The notes under the pieces were generated by a model. The model was not told the origin of the DNA and made no database searches. It saw only the letters and a program-made list of their open reading frames with translations. The position numbers were made by a program, and so were the translations under genes. 64,000 nucleotides of DNA from positions 136,737 to 200,736 of the forward strand of contig CAVSWT010000002.1 in assembly GCA_963731745.1 (NCBI GenBank), written 5' to 3'. Positions 47,264-56,304 of this stretch are shown here, piece by piece (within the stretch, counting starts at the first letter, position 1; every line of letters starts with the position of its first letter). The stretch is from CAVSWT01 sp963731745. Lineage in GTDB: Bacteria > Bacteroidota > Ignavibacteria > Ignavibacteriales > Ignavibacteriaceae.

Positions 47264-48415
47264 ATGGATTCAAAAAAATATAATAATATAAAATTAGCTT
47301 TTAGTATTGGAGAGGGAATTGCGAGCTTTATAATAATCTTTATTTTTGTTCAAAGCGGATTAAGCATTTTTTTAGAAAGTTATTTATATAGATTTTTCTC
47401 AAATAGTTATTTGGTGTTTTTAAGCTTTGTAGTCATAACCGGCATAGCAAGTGCAATTCTCTTTTCTCCGGTTACATATTACACCGGATTTTACCTAGAG
47501 CATAAATACAATTTATCAAATCAAACTTTTCTTAAATGGATTTGGGAAGGATTAAAGGGAGTCCTTGTTGCCGCTGTAGTTGGAATTCCAATTTTACTTT
47601 TCTTTTATTACTCATTGAATCAGTTTGAACAATTGTGGTGGCTTCCATTTGCTATTGTTTTATTTCTTGTCTCGGTTGTTTTAGCGAGAATAGTTCCCAT
47701 CATTATTCTGCCTATTTTCTACAAAGTAACTCCGATAGACAATGAAGAATTAAAAATGAGAATTAGCAATTTAGCAAAAGATGCCGGAATAAAAGTCGAG
47801 AACGTTTTTAAATTTGATATGAGCAAGAACACTAAAAAAGCTAACGCTGCTTTTACAGGTATTGGAAAATCAAAACGAATTTTGTTGGGTGATACATTAC
47901 TTGATAATTACTCTGATGATGAAATTGAAACTGTAATTGCTCACGAGCTTGGACATTACAAGAAAAAACATATTATTAAAAATATTATAATTGGGACAGT
48001 ATCAAGTTTTGTCACTCTTTTTTTAATCGCAGTTTTATATAAAATCTCACTTAGTTGGTTTGGATTTCAATCGATTCATAATGTTGCAGCACTACCGTTG
48101 CTTATGCTTTGGGGGATGTTAATAGGTCTTATTCAATCCCCGCTTTCAAATATCTTATCCAGGAAATATGAATATGAAGCAGATGAATATGCTATCAAAA
48201 CAACAAGGAAAGCAGCCGCTTTTATTTCAACTTTAAATAAATTAAATGAACAGAATTTAGGAGATAAAGATCCTCATCCTTTTGTTGAATGGTTTTTTTA
48301 TAGCCACCCCTCTGTGAAAAAAAGAGTTGCTGCAATAAAAGATTTTTCCGAAAGCAGAGATTCAATGGTTTTGGAAACAAAGCATGAAATGATGACCTCC
48401 AAGGAACAAAATTGA
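47264..48415 (+). CDS. M48-family zinc protease (Ste24-like, CAAX protease type)
   Basis: A 383-residue integral membrane protease. The zinc motif HELGH is in VIAHELGHYKKKHIIKN at about 226, and the third-ligand region SRKYEYEADEYAIKTT lies some 80 residues later. About six membrane helices surround the site, with the Ste24-type N-terminus of long helices. The bacterial enzymes act in membrane-protein quality control. It overlaps the next gene by 4 bases. Confidence 0.88.
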   Translation: MDSKKYNNIKLAFSIGEGIASFIIIFIFVQSGLSIFLESYLYRFFSNSYLVFLSFVVITGIASAILFSPVTYYTGFYLEHKYNLSNQTFLKWIWEGLKGVLVAAVVGIPILLFFYYSLNQFEQLWWLPFAIVLFLVSVVLARIVPIIILPIFYKVTPIDNEELKMRISNLAKDAGIKVENVFKFDMSKNTKKANAAFTGIGKSKRILLGDTLLDNYSDDEIETVIAHELGHYKKKHIIKNIIIGTVSSFVTLFLIAVLYKISLSWFGFQSIHNVAALPLLMLWGMLIGLIQSPLSNILSRKYEYEADEYAIKTTRKAAAFISTLNKLNEQNLGDKDPHPFVEWFFYSHPSVKKRVAAIKDFSESRDSMVLETKHEMMTSKEQN

Positions 48416-49119
48416 TAACTTATATTAAATTATTTTTAATTATAATTTACACTTTGATTTGTTCCATTTTCGCAATTCTGTTCGCTGTTTTTGACCGAAG
48501 TAACTTTCTTTATTTCAAACTGGCAAAAGTTTTTTCCGGCGGGATTTTATTTATTAGCGGTGTCAAGCTTAAGATTACAGGATTAGAAAATTTTGATCAT
48601 AAAAAAACTTATGTTTTTGTTTCAAACCACAGCAGTCAGTTTGATATTACGGCTTTACAGTTTGGGATTCCAAATAATATGGGAATTGTTTTTAAAAAAG
48701 AACTTGCAAAAATTCCATTCTTCGGATGGCAGCTCTGGCTCGGCCCATATATTATGATTGATAGACAAAATCCTGAGAAGGCTATTAAAAGTATTGAAGA
48801 AGCAAAAATTAAGATGACAAAAAAAGGAATATCTGCTGCCATTTTTGCCGAGGGAACTAGAAGTGAAACAGGAGAAGTACAGCCATTCAAAAGAGGCGCA
48901 TTTTATCTCGCTGTAAAATCGGGTTTTCCCATCGTTCCGATTTCGATCAGCGGTTCGGAAAAAATATTGCCTAAAGGCAAATTGAAACTAAATACCGGCA
49001 CAATTTATCTCCATTTTTCAGAACCAATTTCAACCGAAAATATTCTAAATAGGAAGGATGAACTTGAGCTAATGCAAAAAGTAAGAGATAAAGTTATTGA
49101 AAATAGAAAAGGAAATTAA
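48412..49119 (+). CDS. plsC: 1-Acyl-sn-glycerol-3-phosphate acyltransferase (PlsC family)
   Basis: A 235-residue acyltransferase starting at TTG, with one N-terminal membrane helix. The catalytic HX4D is NHSSQFD (about 64-70), followed by IPFFGWQLWLG, FAEGTRSETGE and PIVPISISGSEKILPKGK, the four conserved blocks. PlsC makes phosphatidic acid from lysophosphatidic acid. It overlaps the M48 gene stop and precedes gatC by 2 bases. Confidence 0.88.
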   Translation: MITYIKLFLIIIYTLICSIFAILFAVFDRSNFLYFKLAKVFSGGILFISGVKLKITGLENFDHKKTYVFVSNHSSQFDITALQFGIPNNMGIVFKKELAKIPFFGWQLWLGPYIMIDRQNPEKAIKSIEEAKIKMTKKGISAAIFAEGTRSETGEVQPFKRGAFYLAVKSGFPIVPISISGSEKILPKGKLKLNTGTIYLHFSEPISTENILNRKDELELMQKVRDKVIENRKGN

Positions 49120-49121
49120 AT

Positions 49122-49415
49122 ATGTCTGTAAACAGAAAAGATGTTGAACACATAGCAGAATTGGCAAGATTAAAATTTGAAGATAAAGAACTGGATCAAT
49201 TTACTAATGAACTTAATGAAATATTGACGTATGTTGAAAAGCTAAATGAGCTCGATACAGAAAATGTGGAACCGCTTTCACATCCAATCGAAAGCGTTAA
49301 TAATTTTAGAGAAGATATAGTAAAACCTTCTGTTCAAAGAGAAGAAGCACTAAAAAATGCTCCTGATAAAGATGAAGAATTCTTTAAAGTCCCAAAAGTT
49401 ATCGGTGAAGGCTGA
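49122..49415 (+). CDS. gatC: Aspartyl/glutamyl-tRNA amidotransferase subunit C
   Basis: A 97-residue GatC. The conserved N-terminus VEHIAELARLKFEDKELDQF is followed by LNEILTYVEKLNELDTENVEPLSH-type sequence and a late REDIVKPSVQREEALKNAPD. GatC stabilises the GatA-GatB complex that amidates misacylated tRNA. gatA and gatB are not in the window. Confidence 0.95.
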   Translation: MSVNRKDVEHIAELARLKFEDKELDQFTNELNEILTYVEKLNELDTENVEPLSHPIESVNNFREDIVKPSVQREEALKNAPDKDEEFFKVPKVIGEG

Positions 49416-49439
49416 TTCATTTTTGAATTTTTAATCATG

Positions 49440-49504
49440 TCACACTGAGACTTTCGAGGTGTGAAGTTAAATATAATGTCAGTCTTTGATAAGGTCAGAC
49501 TGAC
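49440..49504. repeat. Two tandem REP-like imperfect hairpins
   Basis: The first hairpin pairs TCACAC (49440-49445) with GTGTGA (49459-49464); its core CACTGAGACTTTCGAGGTGTG recalls the CTGAGCTTGTCGAAG intergenic repeats common in Bacteroidota. The second pairs GTCAGTCT (49478-49485) with AGACTGAC (49497-49504) perfectly. Neither is followed by T residues. They fill the 137-base gap between gatC and kdsB. Confidence 0.5.
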
Positions 49505-49552
49505 AAAACAAGTCCGCTAAAAATATATAGTGGTCAAGATTTAAACTTAATT

Positions 49553-50308
49553 ATGATTATAGGAATTATTCCTGCCAGATTTGCATCAACTCGTTTAATG
49601 GGGAAACCTCTTGCCGATATAGGCGGTAAGCCAATGATACAGCACACTTATGAAAATTCATTAAAATCAAAATTACTTCAGCAAGTTTTTATAGCTGTTG
49701 ATGATGAAAAGGTAGCAGAGGTAGCAAAGAAATTTGGAGCAAGAGTTATTATGACTCCAAAAGACATTGCAACCGGCTCAGACAGAATTGCTTATGTTGT
49801 TAATGAAATAAAAGATGCAGATATAATAGTAAACATACAAGGTGATGAACCTTTTATTGCTGGGACAATGATCGATCAGGCGATTGAACCTTTGCTGTTT
49901 GATCCCAATGTTTCAGTCTCAACTTTGGCCAAAAAAATAGAAACTGTTGAAGAGTTCAAATCCACTTCAATTCCGAAAGTTGTTTTTGATTATCACAATT
50001 TTGCGCTTTACTTTTCTAGGTCCCCAATTCCTTTTGTAAGAGAAGCGCGTTCGAATTTTGAAAAAATCAAAAAGGCGGATATTTATAAACACATCGGATT
50101 ATATGTTTATAGAAGAGAGGCTTTATTTAAATTCACTCATCTAGCTGAAACTGACTTAGAGCAAATTGAAAAGCTTGAGCAGCTTCGAATGCTTGAGAAC
50201 GGAATGAAAATAAAAATTGTTGTAACAGAATATGATAATCTTGCGGTAGATACTCAAGAAGATTTAGAACGGGCGAGAAATTATTACTTTAAAATGAACA
50301 AAAAATAA
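49553..50308 (+). CDS. kdsB: CMP-KDO synthetase (3-deoxy-manno-octulosonate cytidylyltransferase)
   Basis: A 251-residue nucleotidyltransferase. The N-terminal loop IIGIIPARFASTRLMGKPLA with IGGKPMIQHTYE is diagnostic for KdsB. Further blocks are VFIAVDDEKVAEVA, MTPKDIATGSDRIAYV, VNIQGDEPFI and LYFSRSPIPFVRE. The product CMP-KDO feeds the inner core of lipopolysaccharide, so the organism makes KDO-type LPS. It is followed by a PLP enzyme gene after 7 bases. Confidence 0.95.
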   Translation: MIIGIIPARFASTRLMGKPLADIGGKPMIQHTYENSLKSKLLQQVFIAVDDEKVAEVAKKFGARVIMTPKDIATGSDRIAYVVNEIKDADIIVNIQGDEPFIAGTMIDQAIEPLLFDPNVSVSTLAKKIETVEEFKSTSIPKVVFDYHNFALYFSRSPIPFVREARSNFEKIKKADIYKHIGLYVYRREALFKFTHLAETDLEQIEKLEQLRMLENGMKIKIVVTEYDNLAVDTQEDLERARNYYFKMNKK

Positions 50309-50315
50309 CATCAAG

Positions 50316-51275
50316 ATGAAAACTCCAAATAAAATTAACTTAGCCTTTTTGCCAACACCAATTCAAAAAATAAATTTTGAAGGTAATAAATTCTTAATTA
50401 AACGTGATGATATGACTGGTTTTGAATTAACCGGCAATAAAGTAAGAAAACTTGAATATTTAATTTATCAGGCAAAAAAGGAAAAAGCGGATTATATTTT
50501 TACAGAAGGCGGAGAACAATCAAATCACGCTCGAGCTACTGTAATTGCTGCTTCTCAATTTGGAATTAAATCAAAATTATTTTTATGGGGAGAAGATAGA
50601 TCCAAACCGAATGGGAATTTATTCCTTGATAAATTTTTTATTTCCGAAATTAAGTTTCTGAATAAAAAAAATTATGCAAATGTGAATGCTATTATGTTTG
50701 AAGAACGAAAAAAGCTTCTTAAAAAAGGTAAGAGAGTTTATGTAATTCCAGGCGGAGGCTCAACCACATTAGGCATTTGGGGATACATTTCATTTATCCA
50801 TGAATTAAATCAGCAAATTGATATAAATAAACTAACCGGGATTACCTCTGCTTCCGGGTCTGGCGGGACTTCTGCGGGGTTGCTGGTTGGTGCTGCAATG
50901 ATGAATCCAAAATTAAAAATTTATGCTGTAAATGTTATTCATGATAAAGAAACAATCAGAAAAAAAATATTACAACTTGCCGAAGGATGCGTGCTTGAAT
51001 TTAAATTAAATTGTAAAATCAATCCTGATAATCTTGTAATTCTTGACGGCTATTCTTCGGAGGGTTATAAAAATATTTCTGATGATAAACTGAAACTGAT
51101 AAAAAGATTTGCGCTTTCCTCAGGAATAATTTTTGACCCTGCGTATACTGGCAAAGCATTTAAAGCATACTACAGTAACTTCCTTTCTAAAAATAGAGGA
51201 ATGAAAAATTTGTTCATACATACTGGTGGAATATTTGGTGTGTTTGATAAACGGGAAAAATATTTAAAAGTTTAA
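50316..51275 (+). CDS. PLP-dependent D-cysteine desulfhydrase / ACC deaminase family enzyme
   Basis: A 319-residue fold-II PLP enzyme. FLPTPIQKINFEGNKFLIKRDDMTGF and GNKVRKLEYL contain the lysine that should bind PLP, followed by TEGGEQSNHARATVIAAS and SASGSGGTSAGLLVGA as the phosphate-binding loop. The family includes D-cysteine desulfhydrase and 1-aminocyclopropane-1-carboxylate deaminase; the sequence does not tell which. Residue count is normal. Confidence 0.85.
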   Translation: MKTPNKINLAFLPTPIQKINFEGNKFLIKRDDMTGFELTGNKVRKLEYLIYQAKKEKADYIFTEGGEQSNHARATVIAASQFGIKSKLFLWGEDRSKPNGNLFLDKFFISEIKFLNKKNYANVNAIMFEERKKLLKKGKRVYVIPGGGSTTLGIWGYISFIHELNQQIDINKLTGITSASGSGGTSAGLLVGAAMMNPKLKIYAVNVIHDKETIRKKILQLAEGCVLEFKLNCKINPDNLVILDGYSSEGYKNISDDKLKLIKRFALSSGIIFDPAYTGKAFKAYYSNFLSKNRGMKNLFIHTGGIFGVFDKREKYLKV

Positions 51276-51329
51276 AAACTGAATTATGATTCTGTTTCAA
51301 TTTGAATTTATAAAGCGTAATTTTAAAAT

Positions 51330-51740
51330 ATGAATTGTATCTTTTGTGATATCGTAAAACATAAGTTAGCCGCTGAAATATTACATGAAAATGAAAAAAT
51401 AATCTCTTTTCTTGATATCAACCCCATGAATTATGGGCACGCTTTGGTTATTCCAAAACAGCACTATGAAAATTTTCTGCGGGTATCTGAAGAATATTTA
51501 CATGAAATGATAAAGGGAACTCGCCTGATATCCGATGCAATTAATGAAAGTTTAAGGCCGGATGGATTTAATATTGTGGCAAACAACGGAAAGGCAGCAG
51601 GGCAGTCTGTATTTCACTTTCATTTTCATATAATACCAAGATTTAATGATGATGGATTTAAAATAAAATTGAATTTAAAAAAGTATCATAATGGAAATAT
51701 AAAATTATTCGGTGAGAAAATTCGTTCACAGATAAAATAA
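51330..51740 (+). CDS. HIT-family nucleotide hydrolase
   Basis: A 136-residue HIT protein: zinc-type opening NCIFCDIVKHKLAAEILHEN, then FLDINPMNYGHALVIPKQHY and NIVANNGKAAGQSVFHFHFH followed by IIPR, the histidine triad HxHxH. HIT proteins hydrolyse adenosine phosphoramidates and similar nucleotides. It is 15 bases upstream of the B12-binding gene. Confidence 0.93.
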   Translation: MNCIFCDIVKHKLAAEILHENEKIISFLDINPMNYGHALVIPKQHYENFLRVSEEYLHEMIKGTRLISDAINESLRPDGFNIVANNGKAAGQSVFHFHFHIIPRFNDDGFKIKLNLKKYHNGNIKLFGEKIRSQIK

Positions 51741-51754
51741 TAGAGGGAAAAATA

Positions 51755-52165
51755 ATGAACAAGAAAATTAGAGTTTTAGTAGCTAAAGCTGGTCTTGATG
51801 GACATGATAGAGGTGCAAAAGTTATTGCTGCAGCTTTACGAGATGCAGGAATGGAAGTTATTTACACTGGTTTAAGGCAAACACCAGAAATGATAGTTGA
51901 AGCCGCAATTCAAGAAGATGTTGATGTGATTGGAATAAGTATTTTATCCGGTGCACATATGACTATTCTTCCAAAGATTAAGAAATTAATGAATGAAAAA
52001 GGTTTGGATGATGTGTTGTTAACAGGCGGCGGAATAATTCCGGAAGAAGATATTAAAACACTAAGCAGCCTAGGCGTTGGTAAATTATTTACACCGGGAG
52101 CTACCACCACAGCAATAGCTGATTATATTAAAGAATGGTGCACCGAACATCCCAAAGAAAATTAA
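51755..52165 (+). CDS. Cobalamin-binding subunit, methylmalonyl-CoA mutase type
   Basis: A 136-residue free-standing B12-binding domain: RVLVAKAGLDGHDRGAKVIA with the DxHxxG histidine that replaces the cobalamin lower ligand, then ISILSGAHMTILPKI (SxL) and VLLTGGGIIPEEDI (GG), which form the nucleotide-tail pocket. It equals the C-terminal part of methylmalonyl-CoA mutase, so it needs a separate catalytic subunit, which is not in the window. A GAGGG precedes the ATG. Confidence 0.88.
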   Translation: MNKKIRVLVAKAGLDGHDRGAKVIAAALRDAGMEVIYTGLRQTPEMIVEAAIQEDVDVIGISILSGAHMTILPKIKKLMNEKGLDDVLLTGGGIIPEEDIKTLSSLGVGKLFTPGATTTAIADYIKEWCTEHPKEN

Positions 52166-52180
52166 TAATCATTACAAAAA

Positions 52181-52213
52181 AAAGCTGCTCAAAATAAATT
52201 GGGCAGCTTTTTT
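52181..52213. terminator. Bidirectional terminator between the B12-binding gene and the 7-heme cytochrome gene
   Basis: Stem AAAGCTGCTC (52181-52190) with GGGCAGCTTT (52201-52210), one G-T wobble, flanked by A and T tracts on both sides. It can end the plus-strand gene at 52165 and the minus-strand gene ending at 52236. Confidence 0.8.
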
Positions 52214-52235
52214 AATTTTAAAATATTTAGTGAAA

Positions 52236-53120
52236 TTATTGGTCTCTAGCGTTTATAATTCCATTTATGTGTTTTGATTGATCAATAATATTTCCATTTT
52301 CATCTACTACATCACCGTGACAATTGAAACAAGCAGTTATTGGCAAAGGTAAATGTCCTTGAGGAGCAATACTTTCTGAAGTTCCATGACAAGAACCACA
52401 CTTTGCCTGAGTTCCATCAACTTGTGTCCAATTTACTGTTTTATTATTCCCAACAATCTTATCCGATACAAATACAAAAGTATCTTGCGGGGCGGCGTCA
52501 GCCTTGTCAAACTCAAAATTCCCGTGGCAATATGTATTCGAACATGATGCATCAGAGGCATTATATGTGGCGTTTGAAGCAATGTTTGCGACAGCTAAAT
52601 TGGTTAACGCAACTTCAGCGGGTAAATCACTATCAAGATGTCCGGCTGTATACACAGTACTTGGAACCTTATGACAATCTTCACAGGCTACCTTGCTGCT
52701 TAAAGTATGGCTGTACAAATGATTTGCATGAGCGCCTACACCTTTAATTGTAGTTGAAGTATCGCCGTTTATATCTCGGGGAGGTGCGATACGGGTAGGA
52801 TCAGCAAAATCACCATGACAAGTGTTGCATGCCAATGGGCCGCCAGGGTTTGTATGACATGTATTGCAGCTTGCGCCGGTCAATCCACCTGAAAAATCTG
52901 CTGCATGACATTGTTGACAATCTTTCATATTCCAATTATCATTTTTTATCAGTAGTCCATGAAAATTAGAAGAGCTTTTGGAAGTAAATCCTTGTTTATG
53001 TACACTAACTTTTTCAGCAGGCGCAATATTATTTTCAAGATCACTGCAGCCTGAAATTATTAAAACACCAAAGACTATAACTAAATATATTTGTAATAAA
53101 TACTTCATTTTTATTTTCAT
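52236..53120 (-). CDS. Seven-heme c-type cytochrome lipoprotein with a CX4CH site
   Basis: A 294-residue predicted lipoprotein (lipobox LIISGC) with seven heme-binding motifs: CQQCH, CNTCH, CNTCH, CEDCH, CSNTYCH, CGSCH and CFNCH. The fifth is CX4CH, as in the Geobacter-type CxxxxCH/CxxCH repeat found in outer-surface cytochromes. The lipid anchor and this motif suggest an outer-membrane, possibly outward-facing, electron carrier. It is the last gene of the minus-strand cytochrome cluster, 4 bases after the 14-heme gene. The first Met or the one five residues later could be the start. Confidence 0.87.
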   Translation of the reverse strand: MKIKMKYLLQIYLVIVFGVLIISGCSDLENNIAPAEKVSVHKQGFTSKSSSNFHGLLIKNDNWNMKDCQQCHAADFSGGLTGASCNTCHTNPGGPLACNTCHGDFADPTRIAPPRDINGDTSTTIKGVGAHANHLYSHTLSSKVACEDCHKVPSTVYTAGHLDSDLPAEVALTNLAVANIASNATYNASDASCSNTYCHGNFEFDKADAAPQDTFVFVSDKIVGNNKTVNWTQVDGTQAKCGSCHGTSESIAPQGHLPLPITACFNCHGDVVDENGNIIDQSKHINGIINARDQ

Positions 53121-53124
53121 CTAA

Positions 53125-54335
53125 TTAATTTCCCCCTTTCGCACCATGACAGTATCCACAGAAACCAAAACCAGAAGGAGTTTGAGGGTTAGCACTTGCA
53201 TGGCAATTATAACATACTGAGCCAGGGTTCTCATGCCAATCTCCATGCATATCATTCATAAAATTTGCAGGATGTGTTTTCGGATTTGTTCCTTTTATTC
53301 CATCACTATCTAGATGACACTTAATACATGTTGGATCCGCACCTTGTGTATCATGGCATGCTGCGCAATTTTCAATATCTCTTCTAGCCAAAGTTGCATG
53401 ATCTCCACCTCCAGTTCCAACGCCAATAATCATGAAACTTGGTTTCAAATGTGAAGCGGGCTCAATTCCTCCCAGACTATAATCTGCATTTTCGCCCTGA
53501 TGACAGGAAGAACAAAAATTTTCAAGGTCATGGCATGATTGACAATCGGCTGTTTTGCCTTTAGCATCAATTCCATGTGTAAATCTGTAGTCAAGTTCAT
53601 GCACTCTTGATATCTGCTGTTGTTTTGTACCATCTTTGAAATTGCTTGGAGCATAAGGCTGATAAAAATCATTAGGTGTATTTTTTTCTAATATTACGTT
53701 GGACGCATCATGACATTCTTCGCATGAATTATTATCGTGACACATCATACAGTTGGCATCAAACTCTCTAGCGGCAAATTTATGTGCTTTTAAAAGGATC
53801 CGCTTTTATGATTTTGCGGAATCAGATTGGCCGTTGAAATATGGCAAGCTTCACATGCACTAGCTGCAGATTTTGTCGATCCATGGCATGAAAAACACGT
53901 TTCCATTGATGGATTTGGATTTGCTAATTCACTACTATATTCAACTTCCTTAAATCCCATATGACACTTTTCACATTCCAATTTTTGTTTTGAAATATGA
54001 AAACTGTGGTTAAAAATTAATTCTGATTTTTTCTTAATTAACGGTTGATAATTATCATCATAGTGGCACATATTACAATTTTTTTCGTCTTCAACGTCAT
54101 GACAAGTTCCACAGCTTTCATGAGTAGGGAAGAGATTTTCATTCAATGAAGTACTTGTTGGGACTGCGAGGTGACATGATTCGCAATCAGTGGCATCAGC
54201 ATGCAGCATATGTGAGAATTTTATGATTTTACTATTATCTGTAAGAACATCGTTAGACTCAGGTTTGAATGCAGCAAAAAGTAATGCGGCAGTAAAAATT
54301 GGAATCAGAATAAAGTATAAATATTTAAATTTCAT
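53125..54335 (-). CDS. Fourteen-heme c-type cytochrome, one frameshift
   Basis: Two abutting frames make one protein of about 403 residues. The first (54335-53790) has a signal peptide (ILIPIFTAALLFAAF) and six CXXCH motifs (CESCH, CGTCH, CNMCH, CEKCH, CFSCH, CEACH). It ends in a TTTT/AAAA run at 53789-53796. One missing base there would join SGSF to KAHKFAAREFDANC, and eight more motifs follow (CMMCH, CEECH, CQSCH, CSSCH, CAACH, CIKCH, CYNCH, CGYCH). The second frame alone would start inside CMMCH with no signal peptide, which shows it is not a separate gene. It is likely a periplasmic or barrel-embedded electron wire. The break may be a sequencing error in a homopolymer. Confidence 0.87.
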
Positions 54336-54341
54336 TGTACG

Positions 54342-55617
54342 TCAATTAATATTTGTATTGAACCAGTAGTTTAATTTGAAGAAGAACCTAAAATCATCTT
54401 TATAAATTTTATTATTCATATATTGAGCCTGGCAATCAAATGATAGAAATACCAAAGGTCTAAAATTCAGCCCGCCTAAAATCGCCACAAGGTGATTTGT
54501 ATCATCATCTTTAGAAAGTTTGTAACTAGTGTAAGATATACCTGCGGAAGGTGTTAATAAGCCTTCAATGAAAGAATATGCTGAATAGAGAGATAGCGCA
54601 TCAAGTTCACCTTCATAACCTAGAGTTTTTCGATAATTGATACTGCCATAATTTGAATTTACTCCTAATGTAATTCTTTGGGAGTTATCAGTTTTATAAG
54701 TTACGTTTCCGAATTTGCCTATTAAAGTAAAGGTTTTTGTTAGATTGTAGTCTGCCCCTACTTCAACTTCCTGAGAGTTGCCATAATCGAATACTGAAAA
54801 AATGGAATTGTATTTAATTCTAGGCTCTCTAAAATTGTAATAAATATTTAGTCTAAAATCTTTTAATTGATCATAGGAACCATATGCTTCGAACTTTGAG
54901 GTTTTTTCAAAATTAATGTCATAATCATATTTTGTATTCACAGAAAATGTGCTTCTTCATTTCATAATTAACTTCAGCACTTGCATATTGGTATTGTGTG
55001 GATTCATTTTGAATAAGTACTTGCATAGGATTTAAATTTGCATCGTAGCGTAAAGCCATATAATCTTGCGCTTTAAAATTCTTATTTACGTAACCAAGAA
55101 CAAACTGAAAATCTTTTACTGAAACTGCTGTTAATTTCCCACCAACTATAAAATCATTTTTAAAATCATCTGTAACTTTAAGCTTTTGATATGCCGGTAC
55201 ATTTCCGCCATAATAAGCCGATAATTTATATCCGCTCTTTTTTAAATCAACGTTTAAACCATCAAAAGTTCCTCCGGCTATTCCGCTGAATATCGGCTGT
55301 CGGCCTAACTTGAAACTTAGAATATCAAACAAATTTCTGCCTTCAAAATAAAGATTATAGAATCTCAATCTTGGATCATTCTGCAGGCTTTTTGATAAAT
55401 CGGCTTCTAAATTCAAATAAGACCTTAATGAAAAATGTCCTTCGTTAACATTTAGATTAAGCATTTGAAATGATCTAAGATATTTTCCTGAAACATCGGT
55501 TGTATCAAATCTTTGAAATGCATATAACGAAGAAGAAAATCTTCCATTAATATTTTGTGAAAAAAACAATGGAGAGCATAAGGAAATTAACAGCAGTGTA
55601 AAAAGACTTTTCTTCAT
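54342..55617 (-). CDS. Outer-membrane beta-barrel of the cytochrome cluster, one frameshift
   Basis: Two overlapping frames form one protein of about 425 residues. The first (55617-54925) has a signal peptide (to FFSQN) and strand-rich sequence such as HFSLRSYLNLEADLS and FDILSFKLGRQPIFSGIAG. At about 54944-54948 the frame shifts, and VNTKYDYDINFEKTSKFEAY continues to 54342, ending in an aromatic-rich strand. Its length would allow about 20 strands. It starts 23 bases after the tetraheme gene and ends 6 bases before the 14-heme gene. By analogy with porin-cytochrome conduits (MtrAB and Geobacter Pcc types) it probably holds the 14-heme protein across the outer membrane. That is inference from context. 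Confidence 0.7.
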
Positions 55618-55640
55618 TTTAAATACTTCGTGAAATTTTA

Positions 55641-56207
55641 TTACTTCCCTGGAATTGGATGCTTAATTTTTGCCCACATCTCATCAACATCTCTTGCTAC
55701 AAAGGTTGGGCTATCTGGGTTATGGCAGCCTGCACAAAATGTTTTTAAATCCCCAGGCTCAACTAAACCTTTAGCAATTGCTTCTTTTTTATCTTTCATA
55801 ACCTTTAAGCTTTTATAGTCTGCACCAGCTCCATGGCATGTTTCGCATTGAACACCATCTTCTACACTGAATTTTGCGCCTTTTAATGATGCATCAACAT
55901 TATATCCGCTGGCATGGCATTTTAAACAAGCTTCAGTTTCAACAGCCTTTGTTGTGAAACCAGCTTTTTTGGCTATCTCGTCAGCTTTTTCTGATTGAAG
56001 AGTTTTATAGGCTTGTGCATGTTTACTTTCCTGCCATATCACAAACTGCTTACCTTGCTTTTCTGATTTATGACACATTCCGCATGTCGAGGCGCCTACG
56101 AACGCATGCTCTGTAGCTTTATCTTCTCCTTGTGCATATAAGCTTTGAAGCAAAAGGAGGGGAGATACTAACAAGATTATTAGCGTGCAAAATGATTTGG
56201 TTTTCAT
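55641..56207 (-). CDS. Tetraheme cytochrome of the c554 family
   Basis: A 188-residue exported protein (signal peptide to about LYAQG) with four CXXCH motifs: STCGMCHKSE, ACLKCHASGY, QCETCHGAG and FCAGCHNPD. The interval WQESKHAQAYKTLQ supplies a His common in cytochrome c554-type folds. It is preceded by a strong AGGAGG. It may pass electrons from the periplasm to the larger cytochromes in the cluster. The 97-base gap to the 9-heme gene contains a 6-bp inverted repeat (GAGAGT/ACTCTC) without a T run. Confidence 0.88.
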   Translation of the reverse strand: MKTKSFCTLIILLVSPLLLLQSLYAQGEDKATEHAFVGASTCGMCHKSEKQGKQFVIWQESKHAQAYKTLQSEKADEIAKKAGFTTKAVETEACLKCHASGYNVDASLKGAKFSVEDGVQCETCHGAGADYKSLKVMKDKKEAIAKGLVEPGDLKTFCAGCHNPDSPTFVARDVDEMWAKIKHPIPGK

Positions 56208-56304
56208 TGTACCTCCTGAGTTTAATTTTAAGAATATTTTATTTATTCAGAGAGTCCATCTAATAATTAAGAGACGAACTCTCCACTGAATTTATTTAAG
56301 ATTG

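Noticed and set aside
53789..53796. Programmed frameshift in the 14-heme gene
   Set aside because: The run TTTTAAAA is not aligned to give a classical slippery heptamer in the zero frame, and other broken genes here have unrelated contexts.
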